Notes: generated from the letters alone by a model not told the origin. DNA of 64,000 bases from Dyella japonica DSM 16301 (GCF_001010355.1 NZ_JPLA01000002.1:37309-101308), one strand, 5' to 3'. Shown: positions 17,012 through 28,634, numbered from the stretch's first letter. Translations and numbers: made by a program.

Positions 17012-19051
17012 ATGAAGAACCGCATTGTGAAACCGCTCGCGCTGGCCGTGGGCTTGGCGCTGTGTACCGGCGCGCTGGCCGCCCCCGGCGGCTCCTTCGA
17101 CGTGAAGGAGCTGGACACCAACAAGAGCGCCTGCAACGACTTCAACGGCTTCGTCAATGCGAAGTGGCTCGCCGCCAATCCGATCCCTGCCGACCGCACG
17201 CGCTGGGGTTCGTTCGATGCGCTGCGCGAAGGCAGCCTCAACGTGCAGCACAGCATCGTCGACAAGGCCGCCAAGGATGCCGCCAGCGCGCAGCCGGGCT
17301 CGATCGAACAGAAGATCGGCTACTTCTACGCCTCGGGCATGGATGAAACCGCCATCGAAAAAGCCGGCTACGACCCGATCAAACCGGAGCTCGCGCGCAT
17401 CGACGCGCTGAAGAACAGCAAGGACGTGGTGGCCTATATCACCGACAGCTACGCCCGCGGCAACCCGGTGACGTTCCGCTTCTACGGCAACGCCGACTTC
17501 AAGGACTCCAGCCGCCAGATCGCCTACGCCAACCAGGGCGGCCTGGGCCTGCCGACGGCCGATTACTACAGCAAGCCGGACTTCGAAAAGATCCGCACCG
17601 CCTACGTCGCGCATATCGCGCGCACGCTGCAGCTGGTGGGCGTGAGCGAAGCCGACGCGCAGAAGCAGGCCAAGGCCGTGATGGCGTTCGAGACGCGCCT
17701 CGCCGCCGCCTCGCTGGTGCCCACCGAGCTGCGCCAGCCGGAAAACCGCTATCACTTCGTCAGCATCGCCGAAGCCGACAAGGCGACGCCGCACTTTGAA
17801 TGGGCCGCGTTCTTCAAGGCGCAGGGCGCGGACGTGAAGGATGGCTTCTCGCTCTCGCAGCCGAAGTACTTCGCCGAGTTCGACAAGATGCTGGCCGACG
17901 TACCGACCAACGACTGGCAGGCCTATCTGCGTTTCCATGCGATCGACGCAGCCGCACCGTATCTCTCCACGCCGTTCCAGCAGGAAGACTTCGCCTTCAA
18001 CGCGCAGACGCTCAACGGCCAGAAGGAAATGAAGGCGCGCTGGAAGCGCACGCTCGACAGCGTGGAAGGCGGCATGGGCATGGCACTGGGCCAGCTCTAC
18101 GTGGCACAGACCTTCTCGCCGGAATCCAAGGCACGCGCCGAACAGCTGGTCGGCGATCTGCGCGCGGCCTACAAAAACCGCATCGAAAACCTGCCGTGGA
18201 TGAGTGAAGCGACCAAGAAGAAGGCGCTGGAAAAGTGGGCCACCTTCACCCCGAAGATCGGCTATCCGGACAAGTGGCGCGACTGGGCCGGCCTGACCAT
18301 TCCCAGCGGCAACAGCTATTTCCAGAACGTGCAGGCGGCCGACAAGTTCAACTATGACTACATGGTCGACAAGATCGGCAAGCCGGTCGACCGCACCGAA
18401 TGGGGCATGACGCCGCAGACGGTGAACGCGTACTACAACTCGCTCAAGAACGAGATCGTGTTCCCTGCAGCCATTCTGCAGCCGCCATTCTTCGACGCCA
18501 AGGCGGATGACGGCCTGAACTACGGCGGCATCGGCGCCGTGATCGGCCACGAAATGGGCCACGGCTACGACGACCAGGGCAGCAAGTTCGACGCCCAGGG
18601 CAACAACGTCAACTGGTGGACCGACGAAGACCGCAAGGCCTTCGAAGCGCGCACCGACCGCCTGGCCGACCAGTTCAACCACTACGAAGCGCTGCCGGGC
18701 AAGTTCGTCAACGGCAAGCTGACCATGGGCGAGAACATCGGCGACCTGGGTGGCCTCAATGCCGCCTACGACGCGCTGCAGATGGCGCTGGCGCGCAATC
18801 CTGCCGAAGCGAAGAAGAAGATCGACGGCTACACGCAGGACCAGCGCTTCTTCCTCAACTGGGGTCGCGTGTGGCGCGGCAGCATCCGCCCGGAAGCGCA
18901 GCTCACCCTGCTCAACACCGATCCGCATGCACCGGCTCAGTTCCGCGCCATCGGTGCGCCGTCGAACATGCCGGCGTTTGCACAGGCGTTCCAGTGCAAG
19001 GCGAACGACGTCATGGTGCGTTCGGCCGATAAGCAGGTGAAGATCTGGTAA
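17012..19051 (+). CDS. M13 family zinc metallopeptidase (neprilysin-like)
   Basis: Secreted endopeptidase of the neprilysin/PepO family, 679 residues, the usual length. A signal peptide (LALAVGLALCTGALA) precedes the mature protein. The N-terminal M13 domain begins with NKSACNDFNGFVNAKW; the catalytic domain carries NAYYNSLKNEIVFPAAILQ, the zinc motif HEMGH at H513-E514-H517, the third ligand region GENIGDLGG, and the C-terminal CKANDVMVRS typical of the family. AGGGAG lies 6-7 bases before the ATG. It is monocistronic, with a strong terminator after it. Such enzymes degrade short peptides in the periplasm or outside. Confidence 0.95.
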   Translation: MKNRIVKPLALAVGLALCTGALAAPGGSFDVKELDTNKSACNDFNGFVNAKWLAANPIPADRTRWGSFDALREGSLNVQHSIVDKAAKDAASAQPGSIEQKIGYFYASGMDETAIEKAGYDPIKPELARIDALKNSKDVVAYITDSYARGNPVTFRFYGNADFKDSSRQIAYANQGGLGLPTADYYSKPDFEKIRTAYVAHIARTLQLVGVSEADAQKQAKAVMAFETRLAAASLVPTELRQPENRYHFVSIAEADKATPHFEWAAFFKAQGADVKDGFSLSQPKYFAEFDKMLADVPTNDWQAYLRFHAIDAAAPYLSTPFQQEDFAFNAQTLNGQKEMKARWKRTLDSVEGGMGMALGQLYVAQTFSPESKARAEQLVGDLRAAYKNRIENLPWMSEATKKKALEKWATFTPKIGYPDKWRDWAGLTIPSGNSYFQNVQAADKFNYDYMVDKIGKPVDRTEWGMTPQTVNAYYNSLKNEIVFPAAILQPPFFDAKADDGLNYGGIGAVIGHEMGHGYDDQGSKFDAQGNNVNWWTDEDRKAFEARTDRLADQFNHYEALPGKFVNGKLTMGENIGDLGGLNAAYDALQMALARNPAEAKKKIDGYTQDQRFFLNWGRVWRGSIRPEAQLTLLNTDPHAPAQFRAIGAPSNMPAFAQAFQCKANDVMVRSADKQVKIW

Positions 19052-19075
19052 CGCTTGTCACCTGGTAAGCAAACG

Positions 19076-19104
19076 AAACGCCGCGGTCATGCCGCGGCGT
19101 TTTC
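19076..19104 (+). terminator. Terminator of the M13 peptidase gene
   Basis: An 11-bp perfect stem (AAACGCCGCGG / CCGCGGCGTTT, loop TCATG) followed by TTCGTT, 25 bases after the stop codon. Confidence 0.85.
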
Positions 19105-19189
19105 GTTGGTGTGGCTAGCTAGTCACCAGATATCGTGCGGATAGCTAAATGCGTGGCGCCGAACGAGGCGAATCACTGACACCACGCGT

Positions 19190-20437
19190 TCACAACAGCA
19201 GCTTGCGCACCTTGAGCAAGGCCGTGATGAAGGCATCGACCTCTTCGCGGGTGTTGTAGAACGCGAGCGAAGCACGCAGCGTGGCCGGCACCTGGAAGAA
19301 CTGCATCAGCGGATGGGCGCAATGGTGGCCCGAGCGCACAGCAACGCCCTGCAGGTCGAGCAGCGTGGCCAGGTCGGTGGCTTGGGCGCCCTCGATCAGG
19401 AACGAGATCACCGGCTCCTTTTCCTTGGCCTCGCCAAACAGGCGCAGGCCGGGAATTTCGCGCAGGCGCTCGGTCGCATAGGCCAGCAGCTGCTGTTCCC
19501 AGGCGTGGATGGCTTCGAAGCCCACGGAGTCGTAATAGTCGATCGCTGCCGTGACACCCGCGAAACCGGCGATATTCGGCGTGCCCGCTTCGAACTTGTG
19601 CGGTGCGGCGGCAAACGTGGTGCCGGAGAAACTCACCTCACGGATCATCTCGCCACCGCCAAAGAACGGCGGCATCGCCTCGAGCAGTTCCTTGCGCGCC
19701 CACAGGCCACCGGTGCCGGTGGGCGACAACATCTTGTGGCCGGTGAAGGCGTAGAAATCGCAACCCAGCGCCTGCACATCCACGGGGCGATGCGGCACCG
19801 CCTGTGAGCCGTCCACCACCAGCGGAATGCCACGCTTGCGGCATTCGCGCGCAATCTCGCGCACCGGATTGACCGTGCCCAGCACGTTCGACACATGGGT
19901 GACGCAGGCCAGCTTCACGTCGGGCGTGAGCATCTCGATGTACTTCTCGAGGATCAGCTCGCCGCGCTCGTCGATTGGCGCCGCCTTGACCGTGGCGCCC
20001 GTGCGCGAGGCGACGATCTGCCACGGCACGATATTGGCGTGATGCTCCATCACCGTGGTGAGGATGCTGTCGCCTTCCTTCAGGCGCGGCAGCGCGTAGC
20101 TGTAGGCGATGAGGTTCATCGCCTGGGTGGTGCCGGAGGTGAGGATCAACTCGTTGCGCGAGGTGGCATTGATGAAACGAGCCAGCTTGTCGCGCGAGCC
20201 TTCATAAGCCGCCGTCGCCTCTTCGCCCAGCAGATGCACGGCGCGCGACACGTTGGCGTTGTGATGACGGTAATGCGCGTCCACCGCCTCGATCACGCTC
20301 TCCGGCTTCTGGCTGGTATTGGCGTTGTCGAAGTAGATCAGCGGCTTGTCGTGCACGGTGCGCGAGAGCAGCGGGAAATCCGCGCGGATGCGCTGCACAT
20401 CGAAAACGGTCGGGCTCGGCTTGGTCTGTGCGTTCAT
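19190..20437 (-). CDS. sufS: Cysteine desulfurase SufS
   Basis: PLP enzyme that takes sulfur from L-cysteine as a persulfide for iron-sulfur cluster assembly. 415 residues, group II desulfurase. The PLP lysine is in FTGHKMLSP (K235), and the catalytic cysteine in RSGHHCAHPL (C373) with the short group II loop. It is the last gene of the Rrf2-sufB-sufC-sufD-sufS operon, 34 bp after sufD. No sulfur-transfer partner (SufE or SufU) follows within this window; the region downstream is the convergent M13 gene. Confidence 0.95.
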   Translation of the reverse strand: MNAQTKPSPTVFDVQRIRADFPLLSRTVHDKPLIYFDNANTSQKPESVIEAVDAHYRHHNANVSRAVHLLGEEATAAYEGSRDKLARFINATSRNELILTSGTTQAMNLIAYSYALPRLKEGDSILTTVMEHHANIVPWQIVASRTGATVKAAPIDERGELILEKYIEMLTPDVKLACVTHVSNVLGTVNPVREIARECRKRGIPLVVDGSQAVPHRPVDVQALGCDFYAFTGHKMLSPTGTGGLWARKELLEAMPPFFGGGEMIREVSFSGTTFAAAPHKFEAGTPNIAGFAGVTAAIDYYDSVGFEAIHAWEQQLLAYATERLREIPGLRLFGEAKEKEPVISFLIEGAQATDLATLLDLQGVAVRSGHHCAHPLMQFFQVPATLRASLAFYNTREEVDAFITALLKVRKLLL

Positions 20438-20471
20438 CGTGTTCGTTTCGCCTGCACTGTCGGGCCGCCGG

Positions 20472-21791
20472 TCAGGCGGAAGGCAATTGCGCCATCAGTC
20501 GTTCGTTGATGTGTTCGCGCAGCCCCTCGTCCGGCAGGGACTCGAACACGGCACGGCAGAAGGCCGCGGTAAGCATCGCGCGCGCTTCGGCCAGCGGAAT
20601 GCCGCGCGAGCGCAAGTAGAACAGCGAGCGCTCGTCGAGCTGGCCTACGGTGGCGCCGTGCGCCGCCTTCACTTCGTCGGCGTAGATTTCCAGTTCGGGC
20701 TTGGTGTCGATTTCGGCCTGCGCGGAGAGCAACAGGTTCTTGCTGCTCAGGCTGGCGTCGCTGCCATCGGCGCCTTCGGCCACCACGATGGCGCCGCGGA
20801 ACACACCGCGCGAACGCTCGTCGGCCACGCCACGCCATACCGACTCGGAGGTGGTATTGAGCGCCTGATGGCGGATCGACATCTGCGTATCCACGTGCTG
20901 ACGACCGCGCAAGGCAAACACGCCGCCCGTATCCAGGCGCGACTTGTCGCCGGCCAGCACCGCGTGCAGATCGTGGCGCACCAGCGAACCGCCAAGCTCC
21001 AGCGCATACATCGCCGCGTGCGCTTCGGCATCCAGCTGGAGGCTGTCGTGGCGCACCAGCGTGCTGGCGTCGGAGGCATCCTGCAGCGTCACATGACGCA
21101 GCTTGGCGCCCTGGCGCAGCACGATATCGGTGACCTGGGTGCCGAGGTTCTGATGGGAATCGGTGGCCACGTGCTGCTCGACCAGGGAGAGCTCGGCGCC
21201 CTCACCCAGTTCGATGACCTGGCGCACATGCGATGCAAGCGCCGCATCCGCCGGCGCACCAACGAACAGCAGGCGGACGGTCTGGGCAATCTTTGCGTTC
21301 GCAGCCACGCGCAGCACCACGCCATCGCCGGCAAGCACCGCGTTGAGGCGGGCGAACACATCGCCGCCATCGCGGTAGTGGCGCGACAAGGCGAAACGCA
21401 ACGGCTCGGCATCACCCTTCAGCACCTGCGACAGCGGCTGCAGCGTCAGGCCGGCCGGCAGGTTGTCCGCACGCGACAGATCCTGGCGGAACACGCCATT
21501 GACGAACACCAGTGAGGGACCGTCGATTCCAGCCAGCGCATAGCGATCCATCTCGATCGCACGCGTGGACGCCTGGGCGTCACCGGCAGCGAAACGGCGC
21601 TGACCCAGCGCGCGCAGTGCGGTGTACTTCCACGCCTCCATGCGCGTATCCGGCAGACCGCCCGCCACGAAGGCATCGAGGTTCTCGCGGCGCGCGGCAT
21701 CCAGCCAACCGATACCGCTGCCCGGCAGCTGCGCCTGCGCGGCAGCCTCCAGCAGCGATTCGACGAAGGGCGTGCGCTGGGCCTCGCTCAT
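20472..21791 (-). CDS. sufD: Fe-S cluster assembly protein SufD
   Basis: Beta-helix component of the SufBC2D scaffold on which iron-sulfur clusters are built. 439 residues from the ATG that forms an ATGA overlap with the sufC stop; an upstream in-frame start would add 14 unconserved residues. The C-terminal SufBD core is recognisable (EIYADEVKAAHGATVGQLDE, FYLRSRGIPLAEARAMLTAA). The His in KAAHGATVG corresponds to the cluster-site histidine of SufD. Confidence 0.94.
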   Translation of the reverse strand: MSEAQRTPFVESLLEAAAQAQLPGSGIGWLDAARRENLDAFVAGGLPDTRMEAWKYTALRALGQRRFAAGDAQASTRAIEMDRYALAGIDGPSLVFVNGVFRQDLSRADNLPAGLTLQPLSQVLKGDAEPLRFALSRHYRDGGDVFARLNAVLAGDGVVLRVAANAKIAQTVRLLFVGAPADAALASHVRQVIELGEGAELSLVEQHVATDSHQNLGTQVTDIVLRQGAKLRHVTLQDASDASTLVRHDSLQLDAEAHAAMYALELGGSLVRHDLHAVLAGDKSRLDTGGVFALRGRQHVDTQMSIRHQALNTTSESVWRGVADERSRGVFRGAIVVAEGADGSDASLSSKNLLLSAQAEIDTKPELEIYADEVKAAHGATVGQLDERSLFYLRSRGIPLAEARAMLTAAFCRAVFESLPDEGLREHINERLMAQLPSA

Positions 21792-22558
21792 GCCGAGGCT
21801 CCAGTGAGCGCGGGATCCTTGTCGTTCACCCACGCATAGCCCTGCGCCTCCAGCTTCAGCGCCAGGTTCTTGTCGCCGCTTTCCACGATGCGGCCATCGG
21901 CCAGCACGTGCACGAAATCCGGTTCGATGTAGTCGAGCAGGCGCTGGTAATGCGTGATGACCAGGAAGCCGCGCTCGCTCGAACGCAGCGCGTTGACGCC
22001 CTGTGCCACCTGCTTGAGCGCATCGATGTCCAGGCCCGAATCGGTTTCGTCCAGGATCGCCAGCTTGGGCTCCAGCACGGCCATCTGGAAAATCTCGTTG
22101 CGCTTCTTCTCGCCGCCGGAGAAACCTTCGTTCACCGCGCGATGCAGCAGCTCGTCGGAGATCTGCATGATCTTGAGCTTCTCGCGCACCAGCTTGAGGA
22201 ACTGCATGGAGTCCAGTTCCTTCTCGCCGCGCTGCTTGCGCTGCGCATTGAGTGCGGCACGCAGGAAGTAGGTGTTGTTGACGCCGGGGATTTCCACCGG
22301 GTACTGGAACGCCAGGAACACGCCGGCAGCAGCGCGCGCTTCGGGTTCCAGCGACAGCAGATCGACGCCGTTGAAGGTGACCGAGCCTGCGGTCACTTCG
22401 TAGCCGTCACGGCCGGAAAGCACGTTGCCCAGCGTGGATTTGCCGGCGCCGTTGGGTCCCATGATCGCGTGCACTTCGCCCGGGTTCACGCTGAGCGTGA
22501 GTCCCTTGAGGATGTCCTTGCCCTCGACGCGGGCGTGCAGGTTTTCGATCTTCAGCAT
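21788..22558 (-). CDS. sufC: Fe-S cluster assembly ATPase SufC
   Basis: ABC-type ATPase that drives conformational change of the SufBD scaffold. 256 residues. Walker A GPNGAGKST, signature region FSGGEKKRNEIFQ (the EKKRNE variant is typical of SufC), Walker B LAILDETDSGLDID, and the switch His VITHYQR are present. Start set at MLKIENL. The stop overlaps sufD. Confidence 0.96.
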   Translation of the reverse strand: MLKIENLHARVEGKDILKGLTLSVNPGEVHAIMGPNGAGKSTLGNVLSGRDGYEVTAGSVTFNGVDLLSLEPEARAAAGVFLAFQYPVEIPGVNNTYFLRAALNAQRKQRGEKELDSMQFLKLVREKLKIMQISDELLHRAVNEGFSGGEKKRNEIFQMAVLEPKLAILDETDSGLDIDALKQVAQGVNALRSSERGFLVITHYQRLLDYIEPDFVHVLADGRIVESGDKNLALKLEAQGYAWVNDKDPALTGASA

Positions 22559-22630
22559 GACGGTTTCTTCATTGGGCAGCACCGGAGCGCCGCGTGTTCA
22601 AAATAGGATCGGATGCAGCGTTGGCGGCGA

Positions 22631-24163
22631 TCAGCCAACCGCGCCTTCCAGCGACACTTCCAGCAGCTTCTTCGCTTCCACCGCAAACTCCATCGGAAGT
22701 TCGCGGAAGACCTGCTTGCAGAAGCCGTCGACGATCATCGACACGGCGTCTTCCTCGCCGATGCCGCGGCTGCGGCAGTAGAACAGCTGGTCGTCGGAAA
22801 TCTTGGAGGTGGTGGCCTCGTGCTCGACGATGGCGGTGGGATTCTTCACTTCCATGTACGGGAAGGTGTGCGCGCCGCACTTCTTGCCGATCAGCAGCGA
22901 ATCGCACTGCGTATAGTTGCGCGCGCCTTCGGCACCCTTCTCCACCTTCACCAGGCCGCGATAGCTGTTGCTGCTGCGGCCGGCGCTGATGCCCTTGGAG
23001 ACGATCTTCGACTTGGTGCCCTTGCCGATGTGGATCATCTTGGTGCCGGTATCGGCCTGCTGACGATGATGGGTGAGCGCGACGGAGTAGAACTCGCCCA
23101 CCGAACGATCGCCGCGCAATACGCAGCTGGGATATTTCCAGGTGATCGCCGAACCGGTTTCCACCTGGGTCCAGGAAATCTTCGAATCGTTGCCGCGGCA
23201 GTCGCCACGCTTGGTGACGAAGTTGTAGATGCCGCCGACGCCGTTCTCGTCACCCGGGTACCAGTTCTGCACGGTGGAATACTTGATCTGCGCGCGCTCC
23301 AGCGCCACCAGTTCCACCACCGCGGCGTGCAGCTGGTTCTCGTCGCGCATCGGCGCCGTGCAGCCCTCGAGGTAGGACACGTAGGCATCGTCTTCGCACA
23401 CGATCAGGGTGCGCTCGAACTGCCCGGTGTTGATGGCGTTGATGCGGAAATAGGTGGACAGCTCCATCGGGCAACGCACGCCCTTGGGGATGAACACGAA
23501 CGAGCCGTCGGAGAACACGGCCGAATTGAGCGCGGCAAAGAAGTTGTCGCCCGTCGGAACCACGCTGCCCAGGTACTTCTGCACCAGTTCGGGATGTTCG
23601 CGGATCGCTTCGCTCATCGAGCAGAAGATCACACCGGCTTCGGCCAGCTCCTTGCGGAAGGTGGTGCCCACGGAGACCGAATCGAACACCGCATCCACCG
23701 CCACGCCGGCGAGCTTGGCGCGCTCATGCAGCGGCACGCCGAGCTTGTCGTAGGTTTCCAGCAGCTTGGGATCGACTTCATCCAGCGACTTCGGGCCCGA
23801 CTTGGGCGCGGCGTAGTAGCTGATCGACTGGTAGTCGATCGGCTTCAGGTTCAACTTGGCCCAGTCCGGCGTCGGCATGGTAAGCCAGTGGCGATACGCC
23901 TTGAGGCGCCACTCGGTCATCCACTCGGGCTCTTTCTTGAGCGCGGAGAGCTGGCGCACGATGTCTTCGGACAGGCCGGGCGGCAGATACTCCGTCTCGA
24001 TGTCCGTGACGAAGCCGGCTTCGTAGCGACGGCCCAGCGCCTCGGCGACTTCGGCGTTGTCGCGCAGGGTCGTGGCGGAGAGGTCGCTGCGTTCAGTGGT
24101 TTCGGTGGTCATGGTGTTCTTCGTGTCGTCGTGGGCGTTCGTCATGGATGGCCTGGCGGTCAT
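22631..24163 (-). CDS. sufB: Fe-S cluster assembly protein SufB
   Basis: Core scaffold protein of the SufBC2D complex, about 510 residues. Conserved segments include [20 protein letters not shown], the Cys-containing [10 protein letters not shown], and the C-terminal [20 protein letters not shown]. The first codon used overlaps the stop of the Rrf2 regulator (ATGA), which favours translational coupling, but conserved sequence begins about 30 residues in, so a start at 24145 or 24112 ([10 protein letters not shown]) is possible. Gap to sufC is about 72 bp. Confidence 0.95.
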   Translation of the reverse strand: MTARPSMTNAHDDTKNTMTTETTERSDLSATTLRDNAEVAEALGRRYEAGFVTDIETEYLPPGLSEDIVRQLSALKKEPEWMTEWRLKAYRHWLTMPTPDWAKLNLKPIDYQSISYYAAPKSGPKSLDEVDPKLLETYDKLGVPLHERAKLAGVAVDAVFDSVSVGTTFRKELAEAGVIFCSMSEAIREHPELVQKYLGSVVPTGDNFFAALNSAVFSDGSFVFIPKGVRCPMELSTYFRINAINTGQFERTLIVCEDDAYVSYLEGCTAPMRDENQLHAAVVELVALERAQIKYSTVQNWYPGDENGVGGIYNFVTKRGDCRGNDSKISWTQVETGSAITWKYPSCVLRGDRSVGEFYSVALTHHRQQADTGTKMIHIGKGTKSKIVSKGISAGRSSNSYRGLVKVEKGAEGARNYTQCDSLLIGKKCGAHTFPYMEVKNPTAIVEHEATTSKISDDQLFYCRSRGIGEEDAVSMIVDGFCKQVFRELPMEFAVEAKKLLEVSLEGAVG

Positions 24164-24594
24164 CCGATCAGGTTGGCGTCGATACGACGACTGGGTGGTT
24201 TGAGCATGTCGGACAGGCTGACCGCACGCAGCGCGCTATCGACCACGCTGTTGACGTGTTGCCAGTTGGAGCGGACCCCGCAAAGCGATTCGCGGTCGCA
24301 TTGACCTTCGGCGAGGCTGCATTCGGTCATGCCGATGGGGCCTTCCAGCGCTTCCACGATCTGGGCCAGGGTGATGTCGTCGGCCGGGCGTGCCAGGCGG
24401 TAGCCGCCATTGACGCCGCGAAAGGACTCCACCAGGCCCGCATGGCCCAGCGACTTGAGCAGCTTGCTGACGGTGGGCAGCTCCAGGCGCGCCTCATCGG
24501 CGATCTGCGCCGTGCTGAGCACGTCGTCAGGATGGGCGGCGATGCAGGTCATCACCACGGTGGCGTAGTCGGTGAGTCGGCTGACGCGGAGCAT
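24160..24594 (-). CDS. Rrf2 family transcriptional regulator of the suf operon
   Basis: Winged-helix regulator that senses Fe-S status, 144 residues starting at [11 protein letters not shown]. The recognition helix region is [19 protein letters not shown]. Three cysteines C92, C99 and C105 ([16 protein letters not shown]) match the cluster-binding cysteines of IscR in place and nearly in spacing (one extra residue between the first two); the IscR ligand His three residues after the last Cys is an Arg here. First gene of the suf operon; it should control its own promoter, where a 15-bp palindrome overlaps the -10 box. Confidence 0.9.
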   Translation of the reverse strand: MLRVSRLTDYATVVMTCIAAHPDDVLSTAQIADEARLELPTVSKLLKSLGHAGLVESFRGVNGGYRLARPADDITLAQIVEALEGPIGMTECSLAEGQCDRESLCGVRSNWQHVNSVVDSALRAVSLSDMLKPPSRRIDANLIG

Positions 24595-24625
24595 GGGGGG
24601 CGGCCAGGGAGACTGCGGGGAATCG

Positions 24626-24640
24626 GTACCAAAATGGTAC
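24626..24640. promoter_or_regulatory. Palindromic operator candidate at the suf promoter
   Basis: Perfect palindrome GTACCA-AAA-TGGTAC. It overlaps the -10 hexamer of the predicted suf promoter and lies about 30 bp before the start of the Rrf2 gene, the expected place for an autorepressor site. It does not look like the published type 1 or type 2 IscR consensus as I remember them. Confidence 0.6.
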
Positions 24641-24662
24641 TGATTAATGCCCCTGGGGTCAA
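24635..24662 (-). promoter_or_regulatory. Sigma-70 type promoter of the suf operon
   Basis: On the minus strand TTGACC, a 17-base spacer, then TACCAT. The -35 matches 5 of 6 and the -10 matches 4 of 6 consensus bases. Transcription would start near 24628, giving a leader of about 34 bases. Confidence 0.6.
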
Positions 24663-24765
24663 ACCGCGGCAATGCACCAAAAGCGGGAATCGTCCGGGAC
24701 AGAACGCCCCCATTCCGGGCAAGGTCACCCTGCCGGCTTACGAAAACATCCCCCTTCCCTCACCC

Positions 24766-26593
<1,828 letters not shown>

Positions 26594-26599
26594 GTGTAC

Positions 26600-26631
26600 G
26601 CGTGCCCCCTCTGACCGGAGAGGGGGCACGC
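26600..26631 (+). terminator. Terminator of glnK-amtB
   Basis: Perfect 13-bp stem (GCGTGCCCCCTCT / AGAGGGGGCACGC, loop GACCGG) followed by TCGTTTGTG, starting 7 bases past the amtB stop. Confidence 0.85.
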
Positions 26632-26636
26632 TCGTT

Positions 26637-26718
26637 TGTGGGAGCGCACCCTGTGCGCGACTGCCACGCCTAGGTGTACCGCTCCGTAGGTTTGTCGCGC
26701 ACAGGGTGCGCTCCCACA
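26637..26718. repeat. REP-like inverted pair (family 1, copy 1)
   Basis: Two 24-bp arms, perfect reverse complements (26637-26660 and 26695-26718), separated by 34 bp. Each arm is TGTGGGAGCGCACC followed by CTGTGCGCGA and itself folds by GCGCAC-CCT-GTGCGC. The GTGGGAGCG head is like REP elements of Pseudomonas and Xanthomonadales. The same element with the same spacer length recurs at 35214-35295. Confidence 0.88.
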
Positions 26719-26750
26719 GTAGATTTTCCACCGTAGATTCCGACCCAACT

Positions 26751-26770
26751 CTGGATCCCGGCATGACGAG
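26751..26770. repeat. Remnant of a family 2 repeat arm
   Basis: CTGGATCCCGGC followed directly by ATGACGAG equals the right arm of the doublet at 33851-33981 with the loop and the second half of the stem missing. Probably a decayed copy. Confidence 0.45.
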
Positions 26771-26814
26771 GCGAATACCCGCTAAGCTTCTCTCATTGCC
26801 ATTTCCAGCCCACC

Positions 26815-27828
26815 ATGACCACCGTTCCCGACCGCGCCGCCGCCCGCCTCGCCTGGACCCGCTCCGCCCTTGGCGACCCTTCGCTCGAACTGGTTTCCGC
26901 CTCATCGGACGCCAGCTTTCGCAGCTACTGGCGCACGTATCACGACGGCAAGAGTTGGGTGGTGATGGATTCGCCGCCCGCGCTGGAGGATCCACGCCCC
27001 TGGATGGCCATGGGCGAAAGGCTCACTGCAGTCGGTGTCCATGTACCGGCCGTGCATGCGACCGATCTCGAGCAAGGCTTTCTGCTGATCGAAGACCTGG
27101 GCACCCAGCTCTATCTGCCGGCCTTGAACGACGACAGCGCCGACCGCCTCTACGGCGACGCCATGGACGCACTGCTGCTGATGCAGACGCGCATGGCACA
27201 CGACGATCTGCCGCGCTTCGATCACGCGCGCCTGGTGAGCGGACTGGAAGTGATGCCGGAATGGTTTCTCGGCAAACACCTCGGTCACACGCCCAGCTGC
27301 CACGAATGGGATGTGCTCGAAGCCGCGTTCAGCGTGATCATCCGCAATGCGCTGGAACAGCCGCGACGCTTCGTGCATCGGGACTACCACAGCCGCAACC
27401 TGCTTATCGTCGATCACAACAATCCCGGCGTGATCGATTTCCAGGGCGCGCTGTCCGGCCCGATCACTTACGACCTCGCCTCGCTGCTGCGCGATGCCTA
27501 TATCGTGTGGCCGCGCGAGCGCGTGGAAGGCTGGGTGGCATCGTATCGGCAGCGTCTGCTCACGGCCGGCGTGATCGACGAAAAGATCGACGGCCAACGT
27601 TTCCTGCGCTGGTTCGATCTCACCGGCCTGCATCGCCATATCCGCGTGCTCGGCCAGTTCTATCGCCTGTGGTATCGCGATGGAAAACCCGGCTACCTCG
27701 CCGACGTGCCGCGCGTGTATCACTACGTGGTGTCGGTGGCGGAGCGCTATCCGGAGCTGGCGGATTTCGTGGGGCTGCTGAAGCAGCACGCGGAGGGTCG
27801 TGATCTTACGCAGGTGGCAGCCGCATGA
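26815..27828 (+). CDS. amgK: N-acetylmuramate/N-acetylglucosamine kinase AmgK
   Basis: Sugar kinase of the aminoglycoside phosphotransferase fold that phosphorylates the anomeric OH of MurNAc or GlcNAc in peptidoglycan recycling. 337 residues. The catalytic loop HRDYHSRNLL and the metal-binding VIDFQGALSGPITYD are intact; an N-terminal RSYWRTY-type segment and LLIEDLG hinge precede them. It overlaps murU by ATGA, the arrangement of the anabolic recycling route of pseudomonads and xanthomonads that bypasses de novo UDP-MurNAc synthesis and its fosfomycin-sensitive step. Confidence 0.9.
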   Translation: MTTVPDRAAARLAWTRSALGDPSLELVSASSDASFRSYWRTYHDGKSWVVMDSPPALEDPRPWMAMGERLTAVGVHVPAVHATDLEQGFLLIEDLGTQLYLPALNDDSADRLYGDAMDALLLMQTRMAHDDLPRFDHARLVSGLEVMPEWFLGKHLGHTPSCHEWDVLEAAFSVIIRNALEQPRRFVHRDYHSRNLLIVDHNNPGVIDFQGALSGPITYDLASLLRDAYIVWPRERVEGWVASYRQRLLTAGVIDEKIDGQRFLRWFDLTGLHRHIRVLGQFYRLWYRDGKPGYLADVPRVYHYVVSVAERYPELADFVGLLKQHAEGRDLTQVAAA

Positions 27829-28496
27829 GACACGCCCTGATCTTCGCCGCCGGCCTCGGCGAGCGCATGCGTCCGCTTACGGACCACACGCCCAAGCCTT
27901 TGCTGGAAGTGGGCGGCAAGCCTCTGATCGAATGGCACCTGGAAAGGCTCGCGGCGATCGACGTGCGCTACGTGGTGATCAATACCTCGCATCTGGCGGA
28001 TCAATTTCCCGACGTGCTCGGCGATGGTTCGCGCTGGGGGCTGCGTATCCGCTATGCCTACGAAGGTCCGACGCCGCTGGAAACCGGTGGCGGCATGCTC
28101 AACGCGCTTCCGCTGTTGGGCCCGGAGCCATTCATTGCCGTCAGCGCCGATATCTACAGCGACTACGACTATGCGGCGCTGCCGCTTGAGCCTGCCGGCC
28201 TGGCACACCTGGTGATGGTGCCCAATCCGGACTGGCATGCCACGGGCGATTTCGTGCTGGACCAGGGGCTACTTCACGAAGACGGCCCCGGCGCGCGGCT
28301 CACCTTCGGCAATATCGGTCTCTATCGCCCGGCGTTCCTGCATGGCCAGACGCCTGGTCGCTTCAAGCTGCTGCCGCTGTATCAGCAGGCCATGCGAGAC
28401 GGCCAGCTCAGCGGCGAGCACTACGACGGCTTCTGGCGCAACCTGGGCAACCCGGCGCAGCTGGCGGAGCTGGACGCGCATTTGCGCGGCAGCTAA
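27825..28496 (+). CDS. murU: N-acetylmuramate 1-phosphate uridylyltransferase MurU
   Basis: Nucleotidyltransferase that makes UDP-MurNAc from MurNAc-1-phosphate and UTP, directly after AmgK. 223 residues. The N-terminal signature AAGLGERMRPLTDHTPKPLL binds the nucleotide; the lysine of TPKPLLEVGGKPLIEW and the metal aspartate in AVSADIYSDYDY are visible. Start overlaps the amgK stop (ATGA). Confidence 0.9.
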   Translation: MRHALIFAAGLGERMRPLTDHTPKPLLEVGGKPLIEWHLERLAAIDVRYVVINTSHLADQFPDVLGDGSRWGLRIRYAYEGPTPLETGGGMLNALPLLGPEPFIAVSADIYSDYDYAALPLEPAGLAHLVMVPNPDWHATGDFVLDQGLLHEDGPGARLTFGNIGLYRPAFLHGQTPGRFKLLPLYQQAMRDGQLSGEHYDGFWRNLGNPAQLAELDAHLRGS

Positions 28497-28634
28497 GCGA
28501 AAGGTGGCCTGCCGCAAAATCCTGCCGGATGGATGCGGCCGGCAGCCGGCGGTATCCTGAACTGCCCGGTTCTGTAGCGCCCCGCTCCGCTCCCCGCCTG
28601 CAGGACCGACACGTTTTCTCGCAAGGTGTAGCCG

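Noticed and set aside
16853..18928. Minus-strand open frame of 691 codons opposite the M13 peptidase
   Set aside because: Antisense shadow of a complete, motif-bearing metallopeptidase; no ribosome site and no recognisable domain.
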